DNA of 64,000 bases, from contig DASXEH010000003.1 in NCBI GenBank assembly GCA_036490215.1, forward strand, positions 1 to 64,000, in the 5' to 3' direction. Within the stretch, counting starts at the first letter, position 1. The number at the start of each line of letters is the position of its first letter. Below the pieces are notes generated by a model. The model did no database searches. It was not told the DNA's origin and was given only the letters and a program-made list of their open reading frames with translations. Shown here piece after piece: positions 26,250 to 34,414 of the stretch. A program made the translations under genes and the position numbers. This DNA is from JASHSH01 sp036490215 (GTDB taxonomy: Bacteria; Pseudomonadota; Alphaproteobacteria; Rhodospirillales; Magnetospirillaceae).

Positions 26250-26287
26250 GCCGTTCTCCCGCGGAGGAGAACGGCTTGTTTTTCTTT
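26250..26287 (+). terminator. Rho-independent terminator/attenuator between cmk and rpsA
   Basis: A perfect 10-bp stem (26250-26259 with 26266-26275, GCCGTTCTCC) with a 6-base loop is followed by TTGTTTTTCTTT. It will stop transcripts from cmk; if the promoter at 26213 is active, it also lies in the rpsA leader. Confidence 0.8.
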
Positions 26288-26350
26288 GGTTTTCCGCAGA
26301 CCCCGGAAACAACCGGTGGCAGGTACAGACGACGAAAGGACACTATACTT

Positions 26351-28087
26351 ATGGTTGAAGCAGCGACTCATTCTTCGGCGGCCAGCGAAAATTTCGCCGC
26401 CCTTCTCGACGAAAGCATTGGCGCCGGTGGCGGCGCGTTTGAAGGCACTGTGGTCAAGGGGACCGTGGTCGGCATCGATGGCGATTTCGCCATCATCGAT
26501 GTGGGCCTGAAGTCCGAAGGCCGCATCCAACTCAAGGAATTTGGCGCACCCGGCCGCGCCTCGGAAATCAAAACCGGCGACAAGGTCGAAGTCTTCGTCG
26601 AGCGCTATGAAGACCGCAACGGCGAAGTGATGCTGAGCCGCGAGAAGGCCCGCCGCGAGGAGGCCTGGACGCAGCTCGAGCGTTCCTTCACGGACAACCT
26701 GCGCGTCAATGGCGTGATCTTCGGTCGCGTCAAAGGCGGGTTCACCGTCGATCTCGCCGGCGCCGTGGCCTTCCTGCCCGGCAGCCAGGTGGATATCCGC
26801 CCCGTGCGCGATATCGGCCCGTTGATGAACACCCCGCAGCCCTTCCAGATCCTGAAGATGGATCGGTCGCGCGGCAACATCGTCGTGTCGCGCCGCGCGG
26901 TTCTGGAAGAGACCCGCGCCGAACAGCGCTCCGAGCTGATCGAAAGCCTGAAGGAAGGCCAGATCCTCGAGGGCGTGGTGAAGAACATCACCGACTACGG
27001 CGCGTTCGTCGATCTGGGTGGCGTTGACGGCCTGTTGCACGTCACCGACATCGCCTGGAAGCGCATCAATCACCCGAGCGAAGCCCTGCATATCGGGCAG
27101 ACCGTGAAGGTGCAGGTGATCCGCTTCAATTCCGAGACGCAGCGCATCAGCCTGGGCATCAAGCAGCTCGAGGCCGATCCGTGGGAAGGCGTCGAGGCGA
27201 AGTATCCGGTTGGCGCCAAGTTCACCGGCCGCGTCACCAACATCACCGATTACGGCGCCTTCGTGGAGCTGGAACCCGGTGTCGAAGGCCTGGTTCACGT
27301 CTCCGAAATGTCGTGGACCAAGAAGAACGTGCATCCCGGCAAGATCGTCGCCACCTCGCAGGAAGTCGAAGTGGTGGTGCTCGACGTCGACAGCCAGAAG
27401 CGCCGCATTTCGCTCGGCCTCAAGCAGACGATGGCAAACCCGTGGGAAAACTTCATCCAGAAGTTCCCCGCCGGCACGATCGTCGAAGGCGAGATCAAGA
27501 ACATCACCGAATTCGGTCTGTTCATCGGTCTCTCCGGCGACATCGACGGCATGGTGCACCTGACCGATCTCGACTGGCAAAAGCCTGGTGAAACGGCGAT
27601 TGCCGAATACAAGAAGGGTCAGGTGGTCAAGGCGAAGGTGCTCGATGTCGATATCGAGAAAGAGCGCATCAGCCTGGGCATCAAGCAGCTGGCCGACGAT
27701 CCGCTGAAGGACGTCGCGGCCAAGGTGAAGAAGGGCGACGTGGTGACCTGCACCGTGACGCAGATTACCGAGGCGGGTATCGAAGTGACCGCCGAAGGCA
27801 TGCCCGGCTTCATCCGCAAGAGCGAGCTCTCCCGTGACCGGTCCGAACAGCGCCCCGACCGTTTCGCCATCGGCGAAAAGATCGACGCCAAGGTGACCGC
27901 CGTGGACAAGGCCTCGCGCAAGCTGACCCTGTCGGTCAAGGCGCGCGAAATCGAGGAAGAGAAGCAGGCGATGGCCGAGTACGGCTCGTCCGACTCGGGC
28001 GCTTCGCTGGGCGATATCCTCGGTGCCGCGTTCAAGGAAAAGGCCGGCAAGAGCGATAAGGAAGAAGACGAGGAAGACGAGGGCTGA
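26351..28087 (+). CDS. rpsA: 30S ribosomal protein S1
   Basis: 578 residues with six successive S1 RNA-binding repeats, seen as recurring GxVVKNITDYGAFVDLGG-type strands and LGIKQL or LGLKQ ends. The acidic C-terminal tail (runs of Glu/Asp) is typical of alphaproteobacterial S1. It helps the 30S subunit unfold and bind mRNA leaders. The ATG at 26351 has AAGGA 10 bases upstream; earlier in-frame codons run through the terminator hairpin and are excluded. A strong terminator follows. Confidence 0.97.
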   Translation: MVEAATHSSAASENFAALLDESIGAGGGAFEGTVVKGTVVGIDGDFAIIDVGLKSEGRIQLKEFGAPGRASEIKTGDKVEVFVERYEDRNGEVMLSREKARREEAWTQLERSFTDNLRVNGVIFGRVKGGFTVDLAGAVAFLPGSQVDIRPVRDIGPLMNTPQPFQILKMDRSRGNIVVSRRAVLEETRAEQRSELIESLKEGQILEGVVKNITDYGAFVDLGGVDGLLHVTDIAWKRINHPSEALHIGQTVKVQVIRFNSETQRISLGIKQLEADPWEGVEAKYPVGAKFTGRVTNITDYGAFVELEPGVEGLVHVSEMSWTKKNVHPGKIVATSQEVEVVVLDVDSQKRRISLGLKQTMANPWENFIQKFPAGTIVEGEIKNITEFGLFIGLSGDIDGMVHLTDLDWQKPGETAIAEYKKGQVVKAKVLDVDIEKERISLGIKQLADDPLKDVAAKVKKGDVVTCTVTQITEAGIEVTAEGMPGFIRKSELSRDRSEQRPDRFAIGEKIDAKVTAVDKASRKLTLSVKAREIEEEKQAMAEYGSSDSGASLGDILGAAFKEKAGKSDKEEDEEDEG

Positions 28088-28111
28088 GCCCTCGTCGCTT
28101 CGACGGGAAAG

Positions 28112-28141
28112 GGGAGGTGGAGCGATCCACCTCCCTTTTTT
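28112..28141 (+). terminator. Rho-independent terminator of rpsA
   Basis: A 10-bp perfect stem (28112-28121 with 28126-28135, GGGAGGTGGA) is capped by a GCGA tetraloop of GNRA type and followed by six T residues. Confidence 0.92.
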
Positions 28142-28166
28142 ATTTTGAAGGCAAGGGAGCCTCGTC

Positions 28167-29117
28167 ATGCAGTACCGCCAGTTGGGATCGAGCGGCATTC
28201 AGGTTTCGGAAATCGCCATCGGCTCGTGGCTGACCTATGGCGCAGGTGTCGAACGCGACCAGGCGCTGGCCTGCGTCAAGATGGCGCTCGATCGCGGCGT
28301 CACCCTGATCGACACGGCGAATATCTATGGTCATGGCGCGGCCGAGACCTTCCTGGGCGAGGCGCTGGCGGGCGTGCCGCGCGACTCTTATGTCCTCGCC
28401 ACCAAACTGTTCTTCCCGATGACGGCGACCGATCGCGGCCTGTCGCGCGCGCAGATCGAGAAGCAGATCGCGGCATCCCTGAAACGTCTACGTGTCGACT
28501 ATGTCGACGTCTATCAATGCCACCGCTACGACCCCGAGACGCCGCTCGAGGAAACGATGCGGGCGCTGACCGATGCGGTGAGCCAAGGCAAGGCGCGCTT
28601 CATCGGTTTCAGCGAATGGCCGGCCGACAAGATCGAGGCCGCTTGCAAGATGGCCGGCGTCACCAAATTCGTATCGAGCCAGCCGCGCTACAACATGTTC
28701 TGGCCTAACCCGGAGCATGATGTCTTCCCGGCCTGCCAGAAGAACGGCATTTCCCAGATCGTCTTCTCGCCGCTGGCGCAGGGCGTGTTGACCGGCAAGT
28801 ACAAGCCGGGTGCGCCGCCGCCGTCTGATTCCCGTGCGGCCAGCGCCTCGATGGGCGGCTTTCTGACGCCAGAGCGCCGGTCGCCGGCAATGCTGGAAGC
28901 GGTCGAGAAGATGAGGCCGCTTGCCAATCAGGCAGGATTGACGATTTCGCAATTCGCTCTGGCTTGGGTGCTGCGGCATGACAACGTCGCCTCGGCGATC
29001 ATCGGCGCCACACGTCCGGCCCAGGTGGAAGAGAATGTCAAAGCCTCGGGCGCCAAAGTCGATCCCGGCCTGTTCCGCGAAGCCGAACGAATCCTTGGTC
29101 CGGCGCGCGCCCGCTGA
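28167..29117 (+). CDS. Aldo/keto reductase, Kv-beta/YghZ-like
   Basis: 316 residues of (beta/alpha)8 NADPH-dependent reductase. The catalytic tetrad is visible as D49 (LIDTA), Y54 (NIYGHG), K80 (ATKLFF) and H119 (YQCHRYD). The C-terminal cofactor loop IIGATRPAQVEENVKASG is that of the AKR6/AKR14 group related to potassium-channel beta subunits. It would reduce small aldehydes or ketones; the substrate cannot be read from sequence. It begins 26 bases after the rpsA terminator, with AAGG-type bases before the ATG, and is convergent with the Rieske gene. Confidence 0.9.
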   Translation: MQYRQLGSSGIQVSEIAIGSWLTYGAGVERDQALACVKMALDRGVTLIDTANIYGHGAAETFLGEALAGVPRDSYVLATKLFFPMTATDRGLSRAQIEKQIAASLKRLRVDYVDVYQCHRYDPETPLEETMRALTDAVSQGKARFIGFSEWPADKIEAACKMAGVTKFVSSQPRYNMFWPNPEHDVFPACQKNGISQIVFSPLAQGVLTGKYKPGAPPPSDSRAASASMGGFLTPERRSPAMLEAVEKMRPLANQAGLTISQFALAWVLRHDNVASAIIGATRPAQVEENVKASGAKVDPGLFREAERILGPARAR

Positions 29118-29129
29118 GCGAGACCGTGC

Positions 29130-30161
29130 TCAGGCGTGCACGCCCGCCGCTGTTTCGGCGGCGACGATGTCGGCGACGTGCCGGCGATAGCGTGCCAGGG
29201 CAATATCGCCGGCGATGAAGATCATCTTCTCGCCCGGGTTGGTTTCGATGACGCGCTGTTGCGCCTCGAGGACGCGGCGATCTTCCTCGAATGCGGTATC
29301 GATCGACTGATAGATCGATTCGGTGATGGTGGCGTCGTCCAGCGCGAAGCCATGCGCCTGGGCGAAGAAGTAATGCGTGGAGGTCGCCGTCTCAGGCGTG
29401 ATCGCCTGGCAACTGTGGAAGAGCAGCGCGCCATCCAGATCATTCTCGGCCTTGTCGACCGATTGCACGCCCGCCAGCATCAGGAAGGCACCGGAGAAAC
29501 TCAGCGTGTAATCGAACCAGCGATTCACCTTGCCGGTGAATTTGCCCAGCCGCTGGTGATAGGGCGCGGGAATGGTATCGTTCACGCGGCGCACGACACG
29601 CATGCCGTCCGCTACCATCGAAATCTCGGGGCGCGCTTCGGCGATCTGGGGCGAACCGCCGAGCGTCTTTTCGTGGACGAAGCTCAGATGCGAGAAATCG
29701 AGCAGGTTATCGGCGACATTGAGCATATTCGCGCGGATCGACTTGTATCCCGGCTTGAAGCGCCACGCGGGGTGCTGCAGTGAGAACGTATCGGGGATGA
29801 GAGCGGGGTTCGCCTTGGCAGGATCGCCCATCCAAATCCACAGCCACCGCTTGCGCTGCACGACCGGGAATGTCTTCACCCGCGCTTCGGGCGGAATATT
29901 CGACTGTCCAGGAATCTCGACGCACACGCCGTCGGGCCCGAACTTCATCCCGTGATACATGCAGCGGATGCAATCGCCTTCCTTGCGTCCCACCGACAAC
30001 GGCGCCCAACGATGACAGCAGCGGTTCTGAAGCGCGACCGGCGTGCCGTCGAGCGTGCGATGGAAGACAATCGATTCGTCAAGGATACGCCGCTCGAGAA
30101 TCGTATTCGCCAGAATCTCGAAATCCCAGGCGGCGACATACCACGCGTTGCGAATGAACAT
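29130..30161 (-). CDS. Rieske non-haem iron oxygenase, alpha subunit (VanA-like)
   Basis: 343 residues. The N-terminal Rieske [2Fe-2S] centre has C48-x-H50 (CCHRWAPL) and C67-x2-H70 (CMYHGMKF). The catalytic domain has the mononuclear iron motif DNLLDFSHLSFVH, with two histidines five residues apart and an aspartate at the domain bridge. The size and the missing C-terminal extension resemble vanillate O-demethylase or other aromatic-ether/amine monooxygenases. I start at the ATG at 30161 (GGGAGA five bases upstream); an ATG at 30176 would add five residues. No reductase partner lies beside it, so electrons must come from elsewhere. The ferredoxin reductase at 13.2 kb is a possible but unproven source. 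Confidence 0.87.
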   Translation of the reverse strand: MFIRNAWYVAAWDFEILANTILERRILDESIVFHRTLDGTPVALQNRCCHRWAPLSVGRKEGDCIRCMYHGMKFGPDGVCVEIPGQSNIPPEARVKTFPVVQRKRWLWIWMGDPAKANPALIPDTFSLQHPAWRFKPGYKSIRANMLNVADNLLDFSHLSFVHEKTLGGSPQIAEARPEISMVADGMRVVRRVNDTIPAPYHQRLGKFTGKVNRWFDYTLSFSGAFLMLAGVQSVDKAENDLDGALLFHSCQAITPETATSTHYFFAQAHGFALDDATITESIYQSIDTAFEEDRRVLEAQQRVIETNPGEKMIFIAGDIALARYRRHVADIVAAETAAGVHA

Positions 30162-30198
30162 GGTTTCTCCCGTCATGTCGCCTTTGTTCGGCGGATTT

Positions 30199-31032
30199 TT
30201 AGCGGCAGAGCAGAACCGGCAAGGTGGCCGAGTTCAGTACCGCGCGCGTGACGCCGCCGAGGATCAGTTGACGCAGGCGTGAATGGGTAAAAGCGCCCAT
30301 CACGACCAGGTCGCACCCTTCCTTTTCCGCCTCGGTTAGCAAGCCGCGACCGACATCACCGCCCGGCCCGCCGGCTACGAAAGTGCGGAAGCTGGCCGTC
30401 ACGTCATGCTTGGCGAGATAAGCAACCAGGCCCTCGCCCGGCGTCGGCGTCTCTTCCTCACGCGCGGCCAGAACCGAAACACGCGCGGCTTTCTTGAGGA
30501 AGGGTAGCGCGAAGTGCACGGCACGCGCCGCCTGCGGGCTGCCGTTCCAGAACACCGCAATATTGCTAGCGACGGCGGCCGGCGGTTTGGCGGGCACCAG
30601 CAGCAGCGGCCGGCCCGTATCGAGGATTGCCGCATTGACTGTCAGCGGCGATGGCAGATCGCGATTGGGTAGGGGCCGCGCCAGAATCACCAGATCGGAG
30701 AGCCGCCCGGCCGAAGCGACCACATCGTCTTCGCGGCCGATCTCTTCGCGCCACCCAGCGGTGCTGCCGTGCTTCTGACAGGCTTCGTCGAATTTCGCCC
30801 GCAAGGCCTGCGACAGTTCGAGCCCATGCTTCTCGGCGGCACCCAGCATTTCTTCGACCATCGCGCCCGACATCCCCTCACCCACCAGGGGTACGGCGCT
30901 GGCCGGATCGGCGCGCACATGCATCACCTCAGGCTCGGTTCCAAACTGCTTGGCGACCCTCATGCCGAGGTCCAGCGTGGCCGGCGCCGATTCGATATCG
31001 GTGAGACAGGTCAGGATGACTCGGTAGGTCAT
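30199..31032 (-). CDS. Universal stress protein, tandem UspA domains
   Basis: 277 residues that divide into two Usp-like halves. The C-terminal half shows the UspA nucleotide-loop pattern VMGAFTHSRLRQLILGGVTRAVL, close to the ATP-binding GxxGhSxxxxxxxGSVT pattern. The N-terminal half begins with the typical strand YRVILTCLTDIE. GGAGG ahead of the ATG at 31032 sets the start; the open frame continues 15 codons upstream. Cytoplasmic, probably stress-induced. It is cotranscribed at most with the Rieske gene downstream (37 bases). Confidence 0.87.
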   Translation of the reverse strand: MTYRVILTCLTDIESAPATLDLGMRVAKQFGTEPEVMHVRADPASAVPLVGEGMSGAMVEEMLGAAEKHGLELSQALRAKFDEACQKHGSTAGWREEIGREDDVVASAGRLSDLVILARPLPNRDLPSPLTVNAAILDTGRPLLLVPAKPPAAVASNIAVFWNGSPQAARAVHFALPFLKKAARVSVLAAREEETPTPGEGLVAYLAKHDVTASFRTFVAGGPGGDVGRGLLTEAEKEGCDLVVMGAFTHSRLRQLILGGVTRAVLNSATLPVLLCR

Positions 31033-31162
31033 GGCGGCCTCCGTCTTTTCTTTTCCCCGAAACACATGCCGACGCACCCATGGGCCGCGGCGGTTTCCGG
31101 ATTAGTATGCCCCGAGCCTTGGCGTCATGGGCAATTTTCGTTTCACATAGAACCTGGGCTAA

Positions 31163-31182
31163 ATTGGGGCATCACCCCCAAT
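31163..31182. promoter_or_regulatory. Inverted repeat upstream of the universal stress protein gene
   Basis: A 7-bp perfect inverted repeat (ATTGGGG at 31163-31169 with CCCCAAT at 31176-31182) has a 6-base spacer. It lies between the cation-efflux stop and the stress-protein start, about 130 bases upstream of the latter. It could be an operator or a weak terminator. Confidence 0.4.
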
Positions 31183-31212
31183 ACCTATGCGGCCCTCATT
31201 CGGCCGCGGCCG

Positions 31213-32139
31213 TCAGGCGAATTCGGGCCGTTCCTCGACCACGCCGGCCGGGTCCTGATGGATGATGACCTCGGCGGATGGGAACGCTGCACGGATCGTC
31301 TCTTCGACCGCATCGCTGATCACATGGGCCTGCGCCAGGGTGATCGCCGGATCGAGCTCCAGATGAAACTGGATGAAGGCGTCATGCCCTGCGGATCGCG
31401 TGCGCAGATCGTGGACATTGCGCACCTGCGGATGGGACTGCGCAAGCGCGACGATCTTCTGCCGGTCATCGTCAGGTAGTTCGCGATCCATCAAGAGATC
31501 GAGCGACTGTTTCGAAATCCGCCACGCGCTCCAGATCAGCGACAGCGCGATCGCAATCGCCAGCAGCGGATCGAGGATCGCCCAGCCGAGCGCGCGTTGC
31601 ACGAAGAGCGCGATGATCACCGCACCGCTCATTAGGAAGTCGCCGAGATAATGCGTTGCGTCGGCGCGCACGGCCAGCGATCCGGTCTTGCGCACCACCA
31701 AACGCTGAAAGGTGACAAGGCTGAAGGTCAACACCAGCGACAGCACCATCACCGCGATGCCGATCATGCTGTTCTCGACCGGCTGAACATCGAACAGGTG
31801 CTTGGCCGCTTCGCCAATGACGAACAGTGCAGAACCCGCGATGAAAGCCGACTGGCCGAGCCCCGCGAGCGGCTCGGCCTTGCCGTGGCCAAAGCGATGT
31901 TCGTTATCGGCCGGCGTCAGCGCTTGGCTGACCGCGACCAGATTGAGAATCGAAGCGATGAGGTCGAGCGCCGAATCGACCAAGGTCGAAAGCAGCGCCA
32001 CCGATCCGGTCGCGATCCACGCGGCGAGTTTCGCGGCGATCAGCAGTACGGCGACAACGACAGCAGCAATCGTCGCGCGTCGCATCATGCGGCCACGCGC
32101 GGCGTTTTCGTTTAGGGAAAGAGTCGCTCCGTCTGCCAT
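31213..32139 (-). CDS. Cation diffusion facilitator (FieF-like metal exporter)
   Basis: 308 residues. Six membrane helices begin at MMRRATIAAVVVAVLLIAAK; SALDLIASILNL contains the metal-site DxxxD pattern and ATHYLGDFLMSG the HxxxD pattern of the central zinc/iron site. The C-terminal cytoplasmic domain (from ADDDRQKIVALA-type sequence to VIIHQDPA) has the CDF dimer fold. It exports zinc, iron or manganese by proton exchange. The ATG at 32139 has GGAGA five bases upstream and makes the gene overlap pdxH by 28 bases. A second start at 32088 (MMRRAT) would avoid the overlap. Confidence 0.9.
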   Translation of the reverse strand: MADGATLSLNENAARGRMMRRATIAAVVVAVLLIAAKLAAWIATGSVALLSTLVDSALDLIASILNLVAVSQALTPADNEHRFGHGKAEPLAGLGQSAFIAGSALFVIGEAAKHLFDVQPVENSMIGIAVMVLSLVLTFSLVTFQRLVVRKTGSLAVRADATHYLGDFLMSGAVIIALFVQRALGWAILDPLLAIAIALSLIWSAWRISKQSLDLLMDRELPDDDRQKIVALAQSHPQVRNVHDLRTRSAGHDAFIQFHLELDPAITLAQAHVISDAVEETIRAAFPSAEVIIHQDPAGVVEERPEFA

Positions 32140-32714
32140 CCGTCTCCGGTCTCCGCGCGCGAGTATAAGATTCGCTCGTGGAGTCGGAAAGGACGGTCCT
32201 GCCAAAATTCGATGCGAATAGGACGCAATCTGAAGCCCGACCAGTGCGGCGGACGCGGCACTTTGCTGATGCCGAATTTCGCGGTGTTGATCGCGACACG
32301 TTTCTCCAAATCGTAACGTCCATCCATCGCGCGCGACTGATCGGATGCCCAGGCGCCGATCTGCGAGTCGCGCGGGCGCGATGCGAAATAGGCGTCGGCT
32401 TCTTCGGGCGAAACGAGCGCGACCGGGCCCTCGATGCGGATCTGCCGGCGCAGACTCTTCCAATGAAACAGCAGTGCCGCATTCGGATTGGCGGTCAGTT
32501 CGACGCCCTTCCGGCTTTCCAGATTGGTATAGAAGACGAAACCCTGCTCGTCGGCCGCCTTGAGCAACACCATGCGAACCGAGGTGTGGCCATCGGGCGT
32601 GGCGGTCGCCAGCGCCATCCCATTGGGATCATTGGGTTCTTTTTCCACGGCCGCCGCCATCCAGTCGTGAAAAAGCGGCATCGGGTCCTTGCCGGGTTCG
32701 GTCATCTCTTCCAT
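32112..32714 (-). CDS. pdxH: Pyridoxamine 5'-phosphate oxidase
   Basis: 200 residues. The split-barrel FMN oxidase signatures are VRMVLLKAADEQGFVFYTNLESRKG, ALLFHWKSLRRQIRIEG and the C-terminal RPPHWSGFRLRPIRIEFWQ-RLHER stretch. It converts pyridoxine or pyridoxamine phosphate to PLP. The ATG at 32714 is taken; ATG 32705 is also possible and neither has an ideal ribosome site. The gene is divergent from the glycine-zipper lipoprotein and reads into the cation-efflux gene. Confidence 0.94.
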   Translation of the reverse strand: MEEMTEPGKDPMPLFHDWMAAAVEKEPNDPNGMALATATPDGHTSVRMVLLKAADEQGFVFYTNLESRKGVELTANPNAALLFHWKSLRRQIRIEGPVALVSPEEADAYFASRPRDSQIGAWASDQSRAMDGRYDLEKRVAINTAKFGISKVPRPPHWSGFRLRPIRIEFWQDRPFRLHERILYSRAETGDGWQTERLFP

Positions 32715-32804
32715 ATTCCCTTGCGGTTTATCGGGGATGTAGTGCTTACCCCGACCCAGCGCCACTGAGGTCCAGCCACGGAATTGTCTCAATCGGAGGC
32801 GATC

Positions 32805-33341
32805 ATGGCGGCAAGGGGTGCGTTTCGCCAGTTCGATAAAGCGTGGGATGAAATGATGAATTCGATTGTCTTGAAGATGTCTGCCGCCGCCATTGCCGGC
32901 TCGATGATGCTGAGCGTGGCCGCGTGTTCGTCGGATGTCGGACCGAATGAGGCGGGCGGAACGGCGGTTGGCGCCGTGGCAGGTGCCGCCATCGGCTCGG
33001 CCTTTGGCAGCGGCTCGGGCAAGCTGGCCGCGATCGGCGTCGGCGCCCTGTTCGGCGGCCTGCTTGGCCACGAGATCGGCAAGCAGATGGACGAACGCGA
33101 TCGGCAGCGCGCGCTGCAGGCCCAGGCCATGGCGTACACCGCGCCGGTTGGAACTAAAGTTGTGTGGACCAACCCGGATAACGGCCATAGCGGTTCGGTG
33201 GTCCCGGTCCGCGACAGCACTGATGCCAACGGCAACTACTGCCGCGAGTTCCAGGAAACCGTCACCATCGGTGGCCAGCCGCAACAGGCCTATGGCCAAG
33301 CCTGCCGCCAGCCCGATGGCAGCTGGAAAGTCGTCCAATAG
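32805..33341 (+). CDS. Glycine-zipper outer-membrane lipoprotein (17-kDa-antigen-like)
   Basis: 178 residues from the ATG at 32805, which has a perfect GGAGG five bases upstream; the signal peptide proper starts at MNSIVLK (ATG 32856), so the shorter form is also plausible. A lipobox LSVAAC precedes the mature cysteine. Next comes a glycine-zipper segment (AVGAVAGAAIGSAFGSG...GALFGGLLGHEIGKQMD) that should insert or pack in a membrane, then a C-terminal domain with YCREFQETVTIGGQ...YGQACRQPDGSWKVV, the 17-kDa surface-antigen-type domain. Likely an outer-membrane-anchored envelope protein. Confidence 0.85.
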   Translation: MAARGAFRQFDKAWDEMMNSIVLKMSAAAIAGSMMLSVAACSSDVGPNEAGGTAVGAVAGAAIGSAFGSGSGKLAAIGVGALFGGLLGHEIGKQMDERDRQRALQAQAMAYTAPVGTKVVWTNPDNGHSGSVVPVRDSTDANGNYCREFQETVTIGGQPQQAYGQACRQPDGSWKVVQ

Positions 33342-33463
33342 CCACTTATCTCAAATGGGCGACCCAGCGGCGCGAGATGTGGCGGCATGCCTGATGGGGT
33401 GCCGCCCTTCGCATTTTAGGGCAGGATGGCTGGGAGATGGTCGGCTGATGGCGGCCCGGGAGT

Positions 33464-34414
33464 GTGAAGGTGGACGATCCGTATAAGGCGTTGGGTGTCA
33501 ATCGCGACGCAACGCAGGACCAGATCAAAAGCGCCTATCGCAAACTGGCGCGGACGCTGCACCCCGACGTGAACCCGGGGAACAAGCAGGCCGAAGAGCG
33601 ATTCAAGCGCGTCAGCGGCGCTTACGATCTCTTGTCCGACCCGGCCAAGCGCGCGCGTTTCGACGCGGGCGAGATCGACGCCATGGGTTCCGAACGGCCG
33701 CGCGCCAATCCAAATTGGAATACGGGCGCTGGCGCCGGCCGGCCGGACGCGCATTTCGCCTTCGGTGAAGACGCCAACGATATTCTGTCAGAGCTGTTCC
33801 GCCGCCGCGCCAACGGCCGCCGGGCCGGCTTTGGCGGGTTTGGATTCGGCGGCGGCGACGCAGGCGAGGAAGCCGCCCGCGGCGCCGATTCCCAATATGT
33901 GTTGCGCGTGACTTTACCCGAGTCCGCTTTGGGCACGACCAAGCGCGTGACCTTGTCCAGCGGCAAGACTCTCGACGTTAAAGTGCCCCCGGGTACCGAA
34001 GACGGTGCCGTGCTGCGCCTCAAGGGCCAGGGCAATCCGGGCATGGGCGGCGGCCCAGCCGGCGATGCGCTGGTTGAAGTAAAGACTGAGGCGCACGCGA
34101 TTTTCAAACGTGACGGCAACGACGTGACCATGGATCTGCCAGTGACCTTGGCCGAGGCGGCGCTGGGCGGCAAAGTGACCGTACCGACCCTGGACGGACG
34201 CGTGGCGCTGAACATCCCGGCGGGATCGAACAGCGGCGCGGTGCTGCGCCTCAAGGGCAAGGGCTTCCCCAAGGGCCGCAGCCGCGGCGACCAGCTGGTC
34301 ACCCTGCGCGTCATGTTGCCCGATACGATCGACAGCGACCTCGAGTCTTTCCTCAAGAAATGGTCGAGCGCGCATCCCTACGACGTGCGCAGCAAGCTGG
34401 ACAACGCGTCCTAA
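33464..34414 (+). CDS. DnaJ-class cochaperone, CbpA type
   Basis: 316 residues. The N-terminal J domain (4-70) has the HPD motif at 33-35 for stimulation of DnaK. A Gly/Phe-rich linker follows (about 110-140), then two CTD beta domains (VTLPESALGTTKRVTL; DVTMDLPVTLAEAALGG) with the peptide-binding GAVLRLKGQGNPG and GAVLRLKGKGFP loops. There is no CxxCxGxG zinc finger, so it is CbpA-like rather than DnaJ. It starts at GTG 33464 (GTG at 33470 is an alternative). Its stop codon overlaps that of the convergent YihY gene by four bases. Confidence 0.9.
   Translation: MKVDDPYKALGVNRDATQDQIKSAYRKLARTLHPDVNPGNKQAEERFKRVSGAYDLLSDPAKRARFDAGEIDAMGSERPRANPNWNTGAGAGRPDAHFAFGEDANDILSELFRRRANGRRAGFGGFGFGGGDAGEEAARGADSQYVLRVTLPESALGTTKRVTLSSGKTLDVKVPPGTEDGAVLRLKGQGNPGMGGGPAGDALVEVKTEAHAIFKRDGNDVTMDLPVTLAEAALGGKVTVPTLDGRVALNIPAGSNSGAVLRLKGKGFPKGRSRGDQLVTLRVMLPDTIDSDLESFLKKWSSAHPYDVRSKLDNAS

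Noticed and set aside
26240..28198. 652-codon antisense open frame opposite rpsA
   Set aside because: Repetitive His/Asp-rich translation mirrors the six S1 repeats and spans two terminators.
30199..31032. Part of a Rieske oxygenase operon with its own reductase
   Set aside because: The neighbour is a universal stress protein; no ferredoxin or reductase gene is adjacent.
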